From NCBI GenBank assembly GCA_905250075.1, contig CAJNOP010000010.1:186001-250000 (forward strand): 64,000 nucleotides of DNA, given 5' to 3'. Under the pieces are notes generated by a model that was given only the letters and a program-made list of their open reading frames with translations, searched no databases and was not told where the DNA came from. The stretch's first letter is position 1. Each line of letters begins with the position of its first letter. Origin of the DNA: Rotaria sp. Silwood1 (lineage: Eukaryota > Rotifera > Eurotatoria > Philodinida > Philodinidae). The translations under genes and the position numbers were made by a program. Positions 13,078-25,012 of the stretch are shown one piece after another.

Positions 13078-14082
13078 TTATTCATTAATCAATACGCGAG
13101 CACAATATCTTGCAAAAATAATGAATGAAACTATGAATAATATAACAAATATAGCCAACAGATAAATAATTCCAATTGAAACTAACGTAAATATATACAA
13201 AGAATGATTACACCAATCAATCGGTTGAGTTTCAGTCATATCTTGTGCTGGCCAAAAAATGGACCATGTCCAATAATTTCCCATTAAAAAAGAAACAAGA
13301 AGAAAAATAAAAGCTAACAATTCCATAAACCATATTCCATTATCTTTAAGTCTTTGACCACTAGAACCCTCTTCTAAATGTGCATCATAATCAGTATCAT
13401 CATCATCATCTTCAAGACCAGACTCTTGTCGCTTACGGCGTAATGCTCGTAACATTAACCATAACCAAAAAAGAGAACCAACACCACCGCCAATAAGATG
13501 ATAAATAATAAGTAATGGTTGTATTGGACAATCATTTGAATATTTACATCCTGCATGTATAAAAATGATATTAATTAGAACAAAAGAAAAATACAATTAT
13601 ACGAACCAAATATAAACATTAAACTGAAGATTATCACCAATATTGCTTCGACAAGGATAATAGGAGCTAAATAGATTCAAAAAAATCGATTAATTTGTTT
13701 GATTAAATAGAAGAAAAAAAAAACAAAATCGAAATCCTTACTACTGATACTGAGTATATGAAATGATCGATGGATATATTCAAAACATGTATCACTTTCT
13801 TCTGATGCAATGATAAGAGATCCTGTCAATGTATCATATTGAGAATCTAAATAAATATCCCATTGTCCACTGGTAGATTTATTTCCACCTGTATTATTAA
13901 CACCGTTCTCCGTCGCGCCAATATTTGTATAACACTGACAACAACAACAGCGATACTAGATAAAGAAAGAAAATATGAAGTAACAAAAAGAAAGATAGTA
14001 AAAGAAAGAGAAAAGAAACGTATTATTTATTTATAGGAATACATTGATGACTTACAATACAACGAGACCAAGAATAAGGCAT
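13078..14082 (-). CDS. Four-span membrane protein, TMEM272-like
   Basis: Predicted polytopic membrane protein of unknown function. Exons 14082-14056, 13955-13742, 13666-13607 and 13550-13078 join in frame to 257 residues. A cysteine-rich N-terminal part (RCCCCQCY) precedes a soluble stretch. The membrane segments begin at PIILVEAILVIIFSLMFIFG, LLIIYHLIGGGVGSLFWLWL, WFMELLAFIFLLVSFLMGNY and the YIFTLVSIGIIYLLAIFVIL region. An Arg-rich then Asp-rich loop (LRALRRKRQESGLEDDDDD) lies between spans 2 and 3. The span pattern, the acidic loop and the WTW/C motifs before the last span recall the TMEM272 group of invertebrate proteins; this is from memory. The first, nine-codon exon is the least certain part. 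Confidence 0.7.
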
Positions 14083-15548
14083 TAGATATAAAAAAATCTT
14101 TAATTACTATCCAATTTTGCATGTACATAATTATTAAATGAACATATGTAACGATTCATGACATTAGTTTATAGTTAAAATTGACTTTGTTCAATATGTA
14201 TATATGTATTTTTCCTTTTTCCTAATCATCATTGATTATCTATAAATCATCGAAAGCAAAAAAAAAAAAGAAGAATAGGATGGAAGGAGGGAGAGAGAGA
14301 ACAAGAGAGGATGGTGCATGAAATGAAAATCAGTTTAATATTCTCGGCTTTTTCCTCATCTATCTATCTCTCGATGTTGAGCTGTTGTTTCTCGAGAGCA
14401 AGCCGTCAGTCTCACAAAACAATATGTTGACACTCGCTTCATCCTCAGAGAGAAAACTGAAACGAAGAATGAATGTTATGCTGCATAGTCGAACGATTAG
14501 ATTTCTCCTATTCCTTCCTTTCTATAGCTGTCTTCTATTTGTATATATTTCTCGACGTGCTAGTAGCCGTTCTCTTTAGTCTAATTCAATTACGATCGAA
14601 AAAACAAGTAATGATTTACGCACAACTTATTCAATGATAATAGTCAAACAATTGATTGCTGAACATAATTATTTATTGTTTTTTACTGTGTATATATCAG
14701 TATCTACATATACATTTATCTAGATTCTTTTTTTTAATTATCCATAATCAAATATACGAATTCTTATTTTTGATGCATCAAAGTGCATAGAAATAGAATT
14801 CTAATCAATTGATTGTAGATATTATATTGGAATGTAATCGTGCATAATATACAATTGATTTCCGATGCGAAAATAATCAGACTAACTTTACGTGTTTTGA
14901 ATATGTTTTTTTTTTTTTTTGTAAAGAAATTATATTCCTCTTTATTATGGATATTCTTTCCGGAATGGCTACAGAATTCTGGTATTCTTCACAGTCGACG
15001 AAGCCGCCTTTGTACGATCGACAGTTGATTTATGATAGGTTTTTTTTGTATGAAAACACCTGTTAATAGAAGATTTACATTAACAAAATTGAAAAGAAAT
15101 CAATCAAAATTTGTTTCAAATGTTAGATGAATTTAAGTAAGAATGTCATAGAACTGCTTTCATATAAGATATATTATAATGCATATAATAGATCCGAAAA
15201 AATAGATTCCAGTATATATATATATATATTGTTAGATTTATGCATTATCATGTAATCAGATCCGTTGTTTGCCTATCAATAAAATGCATTATTTCGTGAA
15301 GAATATATGAAAAAATAAATCAAGCTAAAATTTTAAGAACTTTTTATTAAAATAATGAATATGAATTGGAGAAGTATATGAAATATTAATTGATAAATGC
15401 TATTCTCCATTTTTCATTAATCATTTTTTATAATAATTGATCGATTCTATTTTCCAATATGTGTCTCATAGGGACTCGAACAATATTTATCAAGTAACAT
15501 GAAATTATAGGTTAGAATCATTCCAAGAATATTAATACATATGTTAAC

Positions 15549-15879
15549 ATCCAATATCGGATTGACGAGAAAACTGATCTTAAAACTCGAACTAGTTTGT
15601 AAATCAATATTGTATCCGAATGCTTATTGATGAACTGCCAGAGATCAATGACACTTTAATTAATATAATTATTAGTGAATAAATTAAGAAACGATTCAAA
15701 CGTTTATGGACAGTTTTCTATTGAAGTAGTTCTTGCTTGTAGAATCATCCATAACCTCACAGTTCAGAGTTAATATTGAACTACCATTGTTGTCTCTAGT
15801 TCATCAATAAGTATCTGAATATAACATCGATCTACAAAATAATTCGATTGTTAATGTCAGTTGCCTTGATATTGGGTGC
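15549..15879. mobile_element. Short inverted-repeat (MITE-like) element
   Basis: The arms of about 105 bp (15549-15655 and 15879-15780) match when one is reversed: CCAATATC, then GTAAATCAAT/GTAGATCGAT, then GCTTATTGATGAACT versus ACTTATTGATGAACT. Diverged, with no coding capacity. The exact ends and target duplication are unclear. Confidence 0.6.
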
Positions 15880-18401
15880 AAAACATATATTTTAGTCATT
15901 CATGAATTGAAAATATGACAACATAGGACAGCTTGAAGTCATATCAACCGTTGTCTATAAAATGTATGATGTTGACACAATTTCTTTATTTTTTTTTGTC
16001 ATATCATATTTAGCAACTAATTTGAATTGATGATTTATTTATCTACTAACTTATCTAATACTTTAATCACGAACCATTTCGTTTTGTGATATTATCAGAA
16101 AACTTCACTGTTTCAAGAATTTTGTTTTTGCTTGAAAATTCATATCAATTTACGAATATCTTACACATATTACAATATCAATCAAAACATAAATTGTTTT
16201 AATATAATATTAATATTCGTTGTTATATATGCCATTATTGCATAAACATTCGAATATCATTTGTACTACAAAAGATCGGAGTGAAGAAAAAAATCGAGGA
16301 ATATATATTCTAAAATATATATCTATATCTGACCACTTTTCATCATAAGAATAGCAAGCCATTTACATAATAATTAAGTACAATAATAATACGATTTGCA
16401 TTTATGAATAAACATTGTACCGACATAAAAAAATGGGCGGATCAATAATAAAGAAGACAAGTGGATAATAATCAAAAAGAAATCTTTCGGCTCTTTTTAA
16501 AAAAACAATTTTCATATAAATGTAAAAAAAAAGCCGATTTCGTTCAATACTTGCAAATGTTCTGACAAAAAAAAAGAAGTTATTTCTTATAAACATATTG
16601 AAAATAAGAAACGAAATTTCGCTTTAATTTGCTAATAATAATAATAATAAGAGTCAACATTATAGAAAGACATCTATGATTGTCTTTAGGAGTAAGATGC
16701 TTCCATTTTATTCTATGATGTTATTTAAGTAAGTTTGTAGCAACATGTTGCCAGATAAGTTAATCTTTCACTATGCTTATATGATGAAATAATTTACAGA
16801 ACATAAAAAGAATGGTTAAAAATAAATATGTGAATCTTCAGTTTACTAGTTGAAATGGAAATAAAGAAAATATCATCCTTAGGTAATGAACAGATAAATG
16901 ACTTCTTAGTAGTGTAATTAAGAATTAACTCTTTGTCAGTTTCTTTTGATTAAATAAATGTTATTCTTTATTTCTAATCTATATTTTCTGTAATGCAAAT
17001 GATCTATGTCAACATTCAAATAAATAATGAAAATAGATGAGTATTATCAAGTCAAAAAAAAATGTATAAATGGATGTAAGTGTGATGTTTTAAGTAGTAT
17101 GCGTTATTAATAATACTTTCACAAGTAAATACATTACTCACAAGAAGCGACACAACAAAAGTGTACCTAATGTACTTTAAGAGATTTGTGTTGAATCGTT
17201 GTCATCATCACAATGAAGAAAAAAATGTTTACTTAGGGATAATAGACTGTTCTAAAGAACGCAAATTTGATACTTTCGTGTTATAAACTGAATATAATCA
17301 GTTAAAACTGTGCTAATGTAAGATACCATTGATCTTCTTCAACAAATTCTTATCATAATTAGTGTAAAATATAGAAGAAGTTTCATCGATTTTATGCGTA
17401 AATCTGTTCCAATAGAAAACTTCTCTTAAGTTATTCATTAATTTCTCATGAGATAAGAACTTTAATAAGAATATTTAAATCAAAATATGCCTAGTTTTGG
17501 CGGCTTTTAAAACCTTCAAAAATTCTCCCTAAACCTCAAAATCGTTTTGATTTTTTTCAATAAATTCTTTTAAGTATAAATTATAAAAACAAATAAAACA
17601 CAATAGAAAATTCTTAGTTTTCTATTGAGGGTAGAGATTTAATGAAATTCGACCATAACAATATAAATGCGAAATTTTATTACAGATAAGCAGTTAAAAT
17701 TGATTAATAATTTTCATTACATCAAACTATCATCAATAAGTTCACTTGAAGCTCATTCTTCATGATAGTCTGATAAAAATAATCTCATAGATATATATAT
17801 CAATTCATGGAGAAAATGACGTCTCAAATGTATGAATACATCTGTTTGATGATACATAAATACAAAGCAGACACATCTTCACAGATGAACACTAGGAACT
17901 GGCACGAAACATCAACTAGTAATAAAAACGAGCCACTCCATGAAACGATAATCAATAATTTATCTCGATGCTAAATAAACCATAGATTTTGCATGCGTAA
18001 AATATTGATAATGAAATTATTTCTGGAATTAGATTTTGTTTTCTTTCATAGAGAAACGTGCTCTACTTATTTTACTCTCTTTATGAAATAGCTTGATTAA
18101 CAACAAAAGAAAAACTTCAAGGAAGAATCAAATTCATAATTAAATTATCGAGAATTATATATTTAAAATAAATTAATCAGATGTTTAATACAGAGAAATT
18201 GAATTGAAATTAACCAGTGTTGATAAAATAATCATTGAATAATGAAAATAATACAAAGAACGAAGATTATTATGTAGATTGAACTTTCTTCAAAGTTTGA
18301 AGTGAAAACCGATTTCTTATTATATCATGTTTCTTTTTTAAGATTTATTCCAGTAGGAATATATGTTGATAGAATCCAACAAAACTTGAATTCAATATAT
18401 A

Positions 18402-19157
18402 CTTAGGGCAATTCAAGAGTAATGGCAAACATACTATAAATTCCTTATAAAAAGTTTTAGGAATCTTTCTCTCCGTATGTTCTGATAGAAAAAAAAATGC
18501 TTTATATTTCTATGCTATTTGATAATGTATTATACGTTTTCCTAGTACATTGTCTAGTCTTTGTTTAATCAATTTCCTAAGTATCAGAAAAATGGTTTTT
18601 CATCAAAAAGGAAACAAAAAAAATTTTTCACAGAAATTGCCGGAAAACTCACTTAAAGCTGTGACTAAAATATTCATAACGTCTGAGTAGTTAATTCTAA
18701 ACTTATGAGCCTTGTGCAGTTTTGTAGATCTTTCATGGGGTGTTTTCAATACACACCTCACAATTGGCAATTAGCTGTAAAGACTTCATGAGTAGGTTTG
18801 TTTTCGAAGAGATCAATTGAAAACCTCAAAAAGAATCGTGCTAAAACAATTTATAATATACAATACGATATATCTTCATCTCTTCTTTCCAACAATGAAA
18901 ATCACAGCTTGCTATCTTGTTTCTATCAAAATTTATACAATAAAAATATCCGCTAAATAAACATTAGTATTACCAACATATATAATAGAAAAATAAATCT
19001 TATCATAAATTTATTATTATGATAGTAGTTGAAGTATAATCAAAACGTGTCGAAAATAGAGCATTTTTTTTCTCTCAGAGTATACGAAGAGAAAATTTCT
19101 TAAAGCTTCTTGTAAGGAATCATAGTACCTTCGCAACTACTTTTGGATTGCCCTAAG
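18402..19157. mobile_element. Non-autonomous DNA transposon with about 100-bp TIRs
   Basis: The arms 18402-18502 and 19157-19059 are inverted copies starting CTTAGGGCAATTCAAGAGT versus CTTAGGGCAATCCAAAAGT and ending at a poly(A)-TGC block. TATA abuts both ends (18398-18401 and 19158-19161), consistent with a TA or TATA target duplication. The 0.55-kb interior has no transposase frame. Family uncertain; the TA preference suggests Tc1/mariner. Confidence 0.75.
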
Positions 19158-19566
19158 TATATTTCGGTGAATTTTTATGTGTAGATTAGAATGAACATTA
19201 TAAGTACTAAGAGGTGCAAGAATATTTCATCTTCGTCAACATCAAAACTATTGATAGCAAACTACGTTTGCTGATGTTTGCTATTTCTGATTCATTCTTT
19301 TAAGAATGAAGCATACCTATTTGAGTCAAACATAGTGATGACTAAAATTCGGATGCATAGTATTATGAGGTGCAGTTTTTTCTCTTCCTCTAATATATGG
19401 ATACAAAAATATACCAAAAACGTAATTTTACTTCACTAGTCGTGATTTTACACTGTGCGATTTTTCATATCGTTACGACAAGCTAATAAGTCATACATTT
19501 ATTTCTTCCGTTAGTTAAGACATTGCAAAAAAACACTCTTGTACTAGTTACATTAATGATTAATTA

Positions 19567-19666
19567 NNNNNNNNNNNNNNNNNNNNNNNNNNNNNNNNNN
19601 NNNNNNNNNNNNNNNNNNNNNNNNNNNNNNNNNNNNNNNNNNNNNNNNNNNNNNNNNNNNNNNNNN
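19567..19666. other. Assembly gap (100 N)
   Basis: A run of exactly 100 N, a placeholder gap. It removes the 5' part of the DUF4430-type gene. Confidence 0.99.
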
Positions 19667-20322
19667 GGTCAGACTAACACTATTTACGTATGTTATTTTG
19701 CTCTGATCCAACAAGTTCTTCTAGTGTTTATTTTTGTTCTTCTTTCCTGATATAGGAGTCAGAAATCTTTACGTCTGGACGCAATGTCACGACCGAATCC
19801 GGCGGGACACATCATTGTGACGGTACGAATTTGAACAGCAATCCAACACCTGGACCAACTGCTACGAGTGCTCTCGCTGACGCTGCCGATCGTGGTCATT
19901 TCACTTGGGACGGCACGTTTTATACACAATTCGATGACTTCTTCATTACGCGTATCGATAAAGACCAACAAACAGCCACACAATTCTGGGGTCTTCTAGT
20001 TAATTTTAATTACACGTCAGTTGGAGGCTGTCAAACACGTGTCCACCTTAACGATGAAGTTCTTTTCGCCTTTGATGCATTCAGCAAACAATTTTTTCTC
20101 AAGCTTACAGGACCCCTAACTGCTCGTCGTCGTTCGACACAAATATTCTATGTCACAGATGGCTCTACAGGTGCACCAATCTCAGGTGCGAACGTAGATG
20201 GATATAAATCAGACTCCCATGGAAAGGTGAAGATTACTTTCATGACAAGGGGCTTAAAGACACTGAAAGCCGAGCGCAATGATTCTATTCGTTCAAACGT
20301 AATCTATGTTCAAGTGAAATAG
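19667..20322 (+). CDS. DUF4430-type domain protein, fungal-like, 5' end in gap
   Basis: Two exons are visible, <19667-19687 and 19756-20322, joined in phase across a 68-bp intron (GTATGT...ATAG) and giving about 195 residues. From memory, the sequence follows the pattern of secreted fungal proteins with a DUF4430 domain: GQTNTIY, FTSGRNVTTESGGTHHCDG, NPTPGPTATSAL, FWGLLVNFNY, VGGCQTRV and DEVLFAFDAF, followed by a carboxypeptidase-regulatory/Ig-like module with VTDGSTGAPISGANVDG and KAERNDSIRSN. In transcobalamin-related DUF4430 domains this fold binds small ligands; here the ligand is unknown. The codons (GGC, GGG, ACG, GCC) look GC-richer than the neighbours'. The signal peptide expected for this family would lie in the gap. 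A spliceosomal intron argues that it is a resident gene and not contamination. Confidence 0.75.
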
Positions 20323-22039
20323 TTGGTAGGAGCTTCACACGGTGAATTGTTTATTGAACCTATCATATTGATCTTTCATCAAAATTTGTTTTGCTTATTT
20401 TATTGTTAATAAAAGTCTTTCAAAGTATAACAATGGCGTATCACCAGAAATGACAAATAGAACTGCTACTGATCTTTTGAGCATGCATTCGGTGAACTAC
20501 TATTTGAGCGGCTCAATGTGGATTTGGATCCTATTGTTGTTTTCATCCTTATAAACAACCAGATCCATACCCAAACTCATAAAATAAAAATTTCATTATA
20601 GCGAAAAATACGTTAAGTAAGGAGTCCAAATGCATACACAACCGACTATCAACATGTTCTACTTGGTACTTTATTAAAAAGATAGACGTTGCAACTTTCA
20701 TAGTTCGAAAGAGACCGTCTTGCTGCATGATTCAATGAATAATTTAACGATACCGATTAATGATCATATTATTAGTCAGTAGCCTTCAGAAAAATATTGA
20801 TAGCTTTATGACGATGACACAGAAGTTTAGTTTGAAAAATGTGCTAAGTTTGTAGATTCACGATTCTCATTCACACTTTCACAGACAAGAATTGTATCTA
20901 TAACTCTTAAACGGGTCTCGATAAAAATTTCGATTTTCGATGTGGATTGCGAGCATGCGAAACTAGTGTATTTTTTAGAATGAAACTTTTTTGTTACCTT
21001 CATAGAACTATTAATATTTTTCTGAAGCCTATTGACTTACGATTCGGGCACCAATCGACATTGATAAAAATCATACATGAGACCGTGTTGTGGCAGAGAC
21101 TCTTTCAAATTGAAAAACTCTCAAATAGCTCTCTAGCTCTAGTTCTACCAAAATTTATTTGCAATCAAAGACTAACTGATGCACATCTTTATGATTCCTG
21201 CACATTGAAAAGCATCTTAGGATATTCGTGCTGTATTTTCATGGCAAACAATTGAATCTTTCTTTCAAAGGATGATTATTTTTATAAGCTAAACGGCAAA
21301 AAACAGTAATAATAACAAATATGGGTATCTTTATTTAGAATGGAAGATTTTAAAAAAAAACTGTTCTATTGAACAGTATAAATACAGATGTGAAAGTGTC
21401 TTTTACATATTGCCAGAAGATCAAATGAAAAATGATATATCATTTCGAGGATTTTTATTGTTATAAGTTTTAAAATTCAAACACATCCAACTGACTGAGT
21501 TTTAATTTTCTTCTTGTTGTATTTAAACAAATTATTTTTACAATGAATATTTCATTTTAACAATGTATGTTATCGTTAAAACTAAATTGAACAGATTAAA
21601 AAGAAATACTATTGAATACACACAATTCGACTTTATACTTAATAATATGCGAAGAAACTATCATACGCATTCGCAGTATCTTTAGATTAAATAAACTCCA
21701 ATAGTTGCATACTGTCTTTGCTTTTAGATCAAATTATATAATGTTTATCAATTAGGTTTCAAATTATAAAATGGAAAAACGTTTGATATTATGACTTTTT
21801 GGACGAATTTTACAGCGTAAGGGTTTGCATTTGCGTTGATATTTGAAGAAATGCAAAATGTACTCGACTCTTTTTCTTTTTTCTTTGCGTATTTCAAAAG
21901 GATGCAAAAGAACGAAAAATAATAATAAAAAAAAACTACCACGTGTGTAACTTTCGAACTTTTTGTATGAAGAACGAAAAAGAATGATCGTAGTATAATA
22001 TATAACTCTACTATATTCTTACTTACAATAGAATAAAAA
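20323..22039. other. Spacer without recognised genes
   Basis: Between the DUF4430 gene and the thioesterase. Frames of up to about 100 codons occur, but none has a plausible start, composition or recognisable motif. Confidence 0.45.
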
Positions 22040-23203
22040 ATGACTATCAATTCAAAGTTTTTTACATATTCTCTTTTAAAACATCGTTCAATATTTAATT
22101 TTATCATTCATCGTTGTTTATCATCACAAAGACCAACACTTTATGAAACACTTAAAGTCATTGAAAGTTCAACTGACGTTTTTATTCAACCTGCTGATTC
22201 ATTATTCGTATTTCCTAATCGAAAAAGTGTATTTGGTGGTCAATTAATTGGTTCAGCTGTATATGCAGCACAAAAAACACTTACAAGAGATTTTCCACTA
22301 CATAGTCTTCATTCATATTTTTTAACAGCAACTGATAATTCATCAGATATATCATATACAGTTGCTCGATTACGTGATGGTCAATCATTTGAAACACGAA
22401 GTGTAACAGCTCGACAAGATAATCGTATTGTATTTGAATGTTCAATGAATTTTCATCAAACAGAAAAAGGTAATATGGAACATCAATTACCTATGCCTCA
22501 TACCGGTAAGTTTTATTTATTTGACATCAATAAAATCTATAATATAATCATTTATTCTCTTTTGTTTCTTTTTTTTTCAGATGTTACACCACCTGAAAAA
22601 CTTCTTTCAATGCATGATCATTTTCAAAATCTTCTTGATGATAAACGTCTTAAACCGGAACTTAAACCATTAATTGAACTTGCACTTCAAATACCGGCAC
22701 GCATTGATGTGCGACATTGTCATCAACGTGATTTACTTGAACCAGAACCTGTATGGCCAGCACGAGAACTTGTTTGGATAAAATCATTAGATCCTTTACC
22801 TGATTATTCACATATACATCGATCAGCTGTTGCTTATTGTAGTGATCGAGTTTTATTACATAGTGCTTTTCTTCCATATGCCGTTAATCCTTATAATCGT
22901 CGAATTAAAATGCAAGCATCACTTGATCATTCAATGTGGTTTCATGATGATTTTATTTTTGATACAACAAATGACAATAATGTTATTGAAGAAAAAGTTA
23001 TAACAAAACCGGTTCGACGTAGTTCAGATATACCGCCTATTCCATCTAAAGTACCTGTACGTGCTGATGATTGGTTATTGTATGAATTAGAATGTCCTAT
23101 TCATATGAATAATCGTGCTTGGACTTTTGGTCGAATATGGTCTAGAAATGGACGGCTTATTGTAACATGTGCTCAGGAAGGTGTTATACGATGTCATGTA
23201 TGA
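22040..23203 (+). CDS. ACOT8: Acyl-CoA thioesterase, ACOT8/TesB family
   Basis: Hydrolyses acyl-CoA to free acid and CoA. Two exons, 22040-22505 and 22581-23203, encode 362 residues; the 75-bp intron stays open in frame but has clear GTAAGT and T9CAG ends. Double-hotdog TesB fold: VFGGQLIGSAVYAAQ (residues 64-78) in the first hotdog, and YCSDRVLLHSAFLP, ASLDHSMWFHDDF and TCAQEGVIR in the second. The probable catalytic trio is D244, S269 and Q354. Two departures from human ACOT8 (319 residues): about 34 extra polar residues between the WFH and VRADDW motifs, and a C-terminus of RCHV with no peroxisomal SKL-type signal. The N-terminal 30 residues are basic and hydrophobic, like a mitochondrial presequence. 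Peroxisomal location is therefore not assured. AATAAA lies near 23300. Confidence 0.88.
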   Translation: MTINSKFFTYSLLKHRSIFNFIIHRCLSSQRPTLYETLKVIESSTDVFIQPADSLFVFPNRKSVFGGQLIGSAVYAAQKTLTRDFPLHSLHSYFLTATDNSSDISYTVARLRDGQSFETRSVTARQDNRIVFECSMNFHQTEKGNMEHQLPMPHTGKFYLFDINKIYNIIIYSLLFLFFSDVTPPEKLLSMHDHFQNLLDDKRLKPELKPLIELALQIPARIDVRHCHQRDLLEPEPVWPARELVWIKSLDPLPDYSHIHRSAVAYCSDRVLLHSAFLPYAVNPYNRRIKMQASLDHSMWFHDDFIFDTTNDNNVIEEKVITKPVRRSSDIPPIPSKVPVRADDWLLYELECPIHMNNRAWTFGRIWSRNGRLIVTCAQEGVIRCHV

Positions 23204-25012
23204 ACAGATATATATATACATGCATTATAAAACATCAGGACAATAAGATCTCAGTGATCTAATATAAAGATTTGTTATGATTAATAGATTGATTAAAAAA
23301 TAAATTTTGTTTTTAATGTGGCTGATGGAATTCTTTGTGGATGAAATCTCTAAATTGATCACTTATTGTCAATCTTATCTTTTAAAAATTTGAAATATTT
23401 AGGGAGCTATTTTTTTTTTTCAAAGAAGAACTCGACTTTTCACATCATCCATTTAGTTTGTCAAAGAGGAGTACAGCCATTGGCTTGTGTGTAGACTCAA
23501 AAATTTGTTTCTCATTCCATGAGATTGATAGATTCCTGTAGTACATCAAAATTCTTGTAAGAAAGTCTAAAGTTTTTCGATTGAAAATAGAAGTATTTTC
23601 TTCTCAGTAACATATACTTAGAAAAGATGCTTGAAAAAATGTTACGTTTTATATTGTTAATGAATTGAACTAGAACTTCTTTGTTACAAGCGAAGAAGAT
23701 TTGCATCAAAAACTAGAGTTAGGTTAACTAAAAGAAACTGTCGAAAATTTTCTTCGTCTTCAGTGGCTAACAAGAGAAATCCTCGAACTGACAAATCGCT
23801 TTTGCGACGAGATGATTTGCATTATATAGACTCAAATGAGTCATGAATAATCTGAAAAGAGTTAATGATCTTAGCTTATTACTGCGAAGATGCTGTACTT
23901 TTACGGCGCTTTTTAAATGAATGCCGTGATTCCCTCCAGAAACACCAGAAAAAACTGATTTTTTAGTTTTTGTTTGAAAATTTATTAAGAAACAAACCTG
24001 AATAAGAGTAGTTGTTCGAGAGTGTTTCAAATCTTGCCACTACTCCTATCCTAAGATACAATTAGGGCAATCGTGTGTTCTTCACATCGTTCATATAAAT
24101 TGGTAGATTTTATGTTCCTATTTTATGGTAGAAGCAAATCAAAGGACTGGAAGCATTCACAATAAACCTATTCTCGTGAAGATCTGTCTCCGTGAAAAGT
24201 ATCAAGTCAAAATTCGAAAATCAACTTTTTTTGATGTTCCTTAGGGGGCCACAGTATTTATTAAAACAATATCTTAAAAGTGAAGTATCTCCGCAGTAAT
24301 AAACTGAAATCACATGTTCTTTCTAGAGTATTCATAGTTCATTTGGGTCTACATGAAGGACGTAGCCTCAACTGAAAAACAATTTATCAATTGGAGGACT
24401 TACCTAGTAAACTTGAGAAACACTTTCAAAAAAATTATTCTGTTTTAGAGGAAAGTAGATTTAAAACTTTTTTCAAGAGTCGAATTCAATTAAAGATAAA
24501 TGTCAGCATGTTTGATCAAGTGCATGCTTTTGACACAAGATGCGTATCTTGTCTGAACTGTACCAACTTTATATAATGCCAAATGTGAGTTGAAAAAAAG
24601 AAGTACTAACTGTATGTCATGTCAAAGGCATAAAAATGATTCGCACTTTTTCTTTCTATCTTTAACTTTTGAATGAGGTTCTCATTAAGATTCTTGAGCC
24701 TCCTCTAGATTCACAGATTTTTTGGTGTCTATGAATATGGTATAATTTTCTGTATAGAATCTGCATTGTTTTTGATCAATAAAAATTCTATGACGAAATC
24801 ATTTCACATCTTATTATCATAAGAAAAAATAATAGATTTCGGGTTGAATGATTTTGATAAATTTTTCATTGTTTTATCAAGGTAAAATAGTTTCATTTCT
24901 TATCATATAAATCATATAAAAAAAACAAGTATCTAAACTATAACAATAATAAATAAATGTGTATATACAAATCTAAAATAATAAATCGTTGACTAATTGA
25001 GTTTGCAAAAAA
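23204..25012. other. Spacer with a repeat relic
   Basis: AT-rich, no gene supported. 24150-24345 is a diverged copy of the repeat pair in the desaturase intron. Confidence 0.45.
24150..24345 (+). repeat. Dispersed repeat related to desaturase intron arms
   Basis: Shares, in the same order as 2960-3140, blocks such as TTCTCG...AAGA(T/C)CT(G/A)TCTC, a CGAAA(A)TT...AA(T)CAA(C/T)TTTTT block and ATTCATAG(T/C)TCATTT. Similarity is moderate and was judged by eye. Confidence 0.4.

Larger units (their letters stand above)
14083..19566. other. Long gene-free stretch
   Basis: About 5.5 kb with no frame I can support as a gene. It holds a purine-rich GA tract near 14280-14310, a TA run near 15213, and two inverted-repeat elements (15549-15879 and 18402-19157). 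Confidence 0.5.

Noticed and set aside
20947-21255. 102-codon plus-strand frame
   Set aside because: No ATG at its beginning, no splice-linked neighbours and no recognisable motif.
22662-22877. Minus-strand frame inside the thioesterase
   Set aside because: Antisense shadow of the conserved ACOT8 exon.
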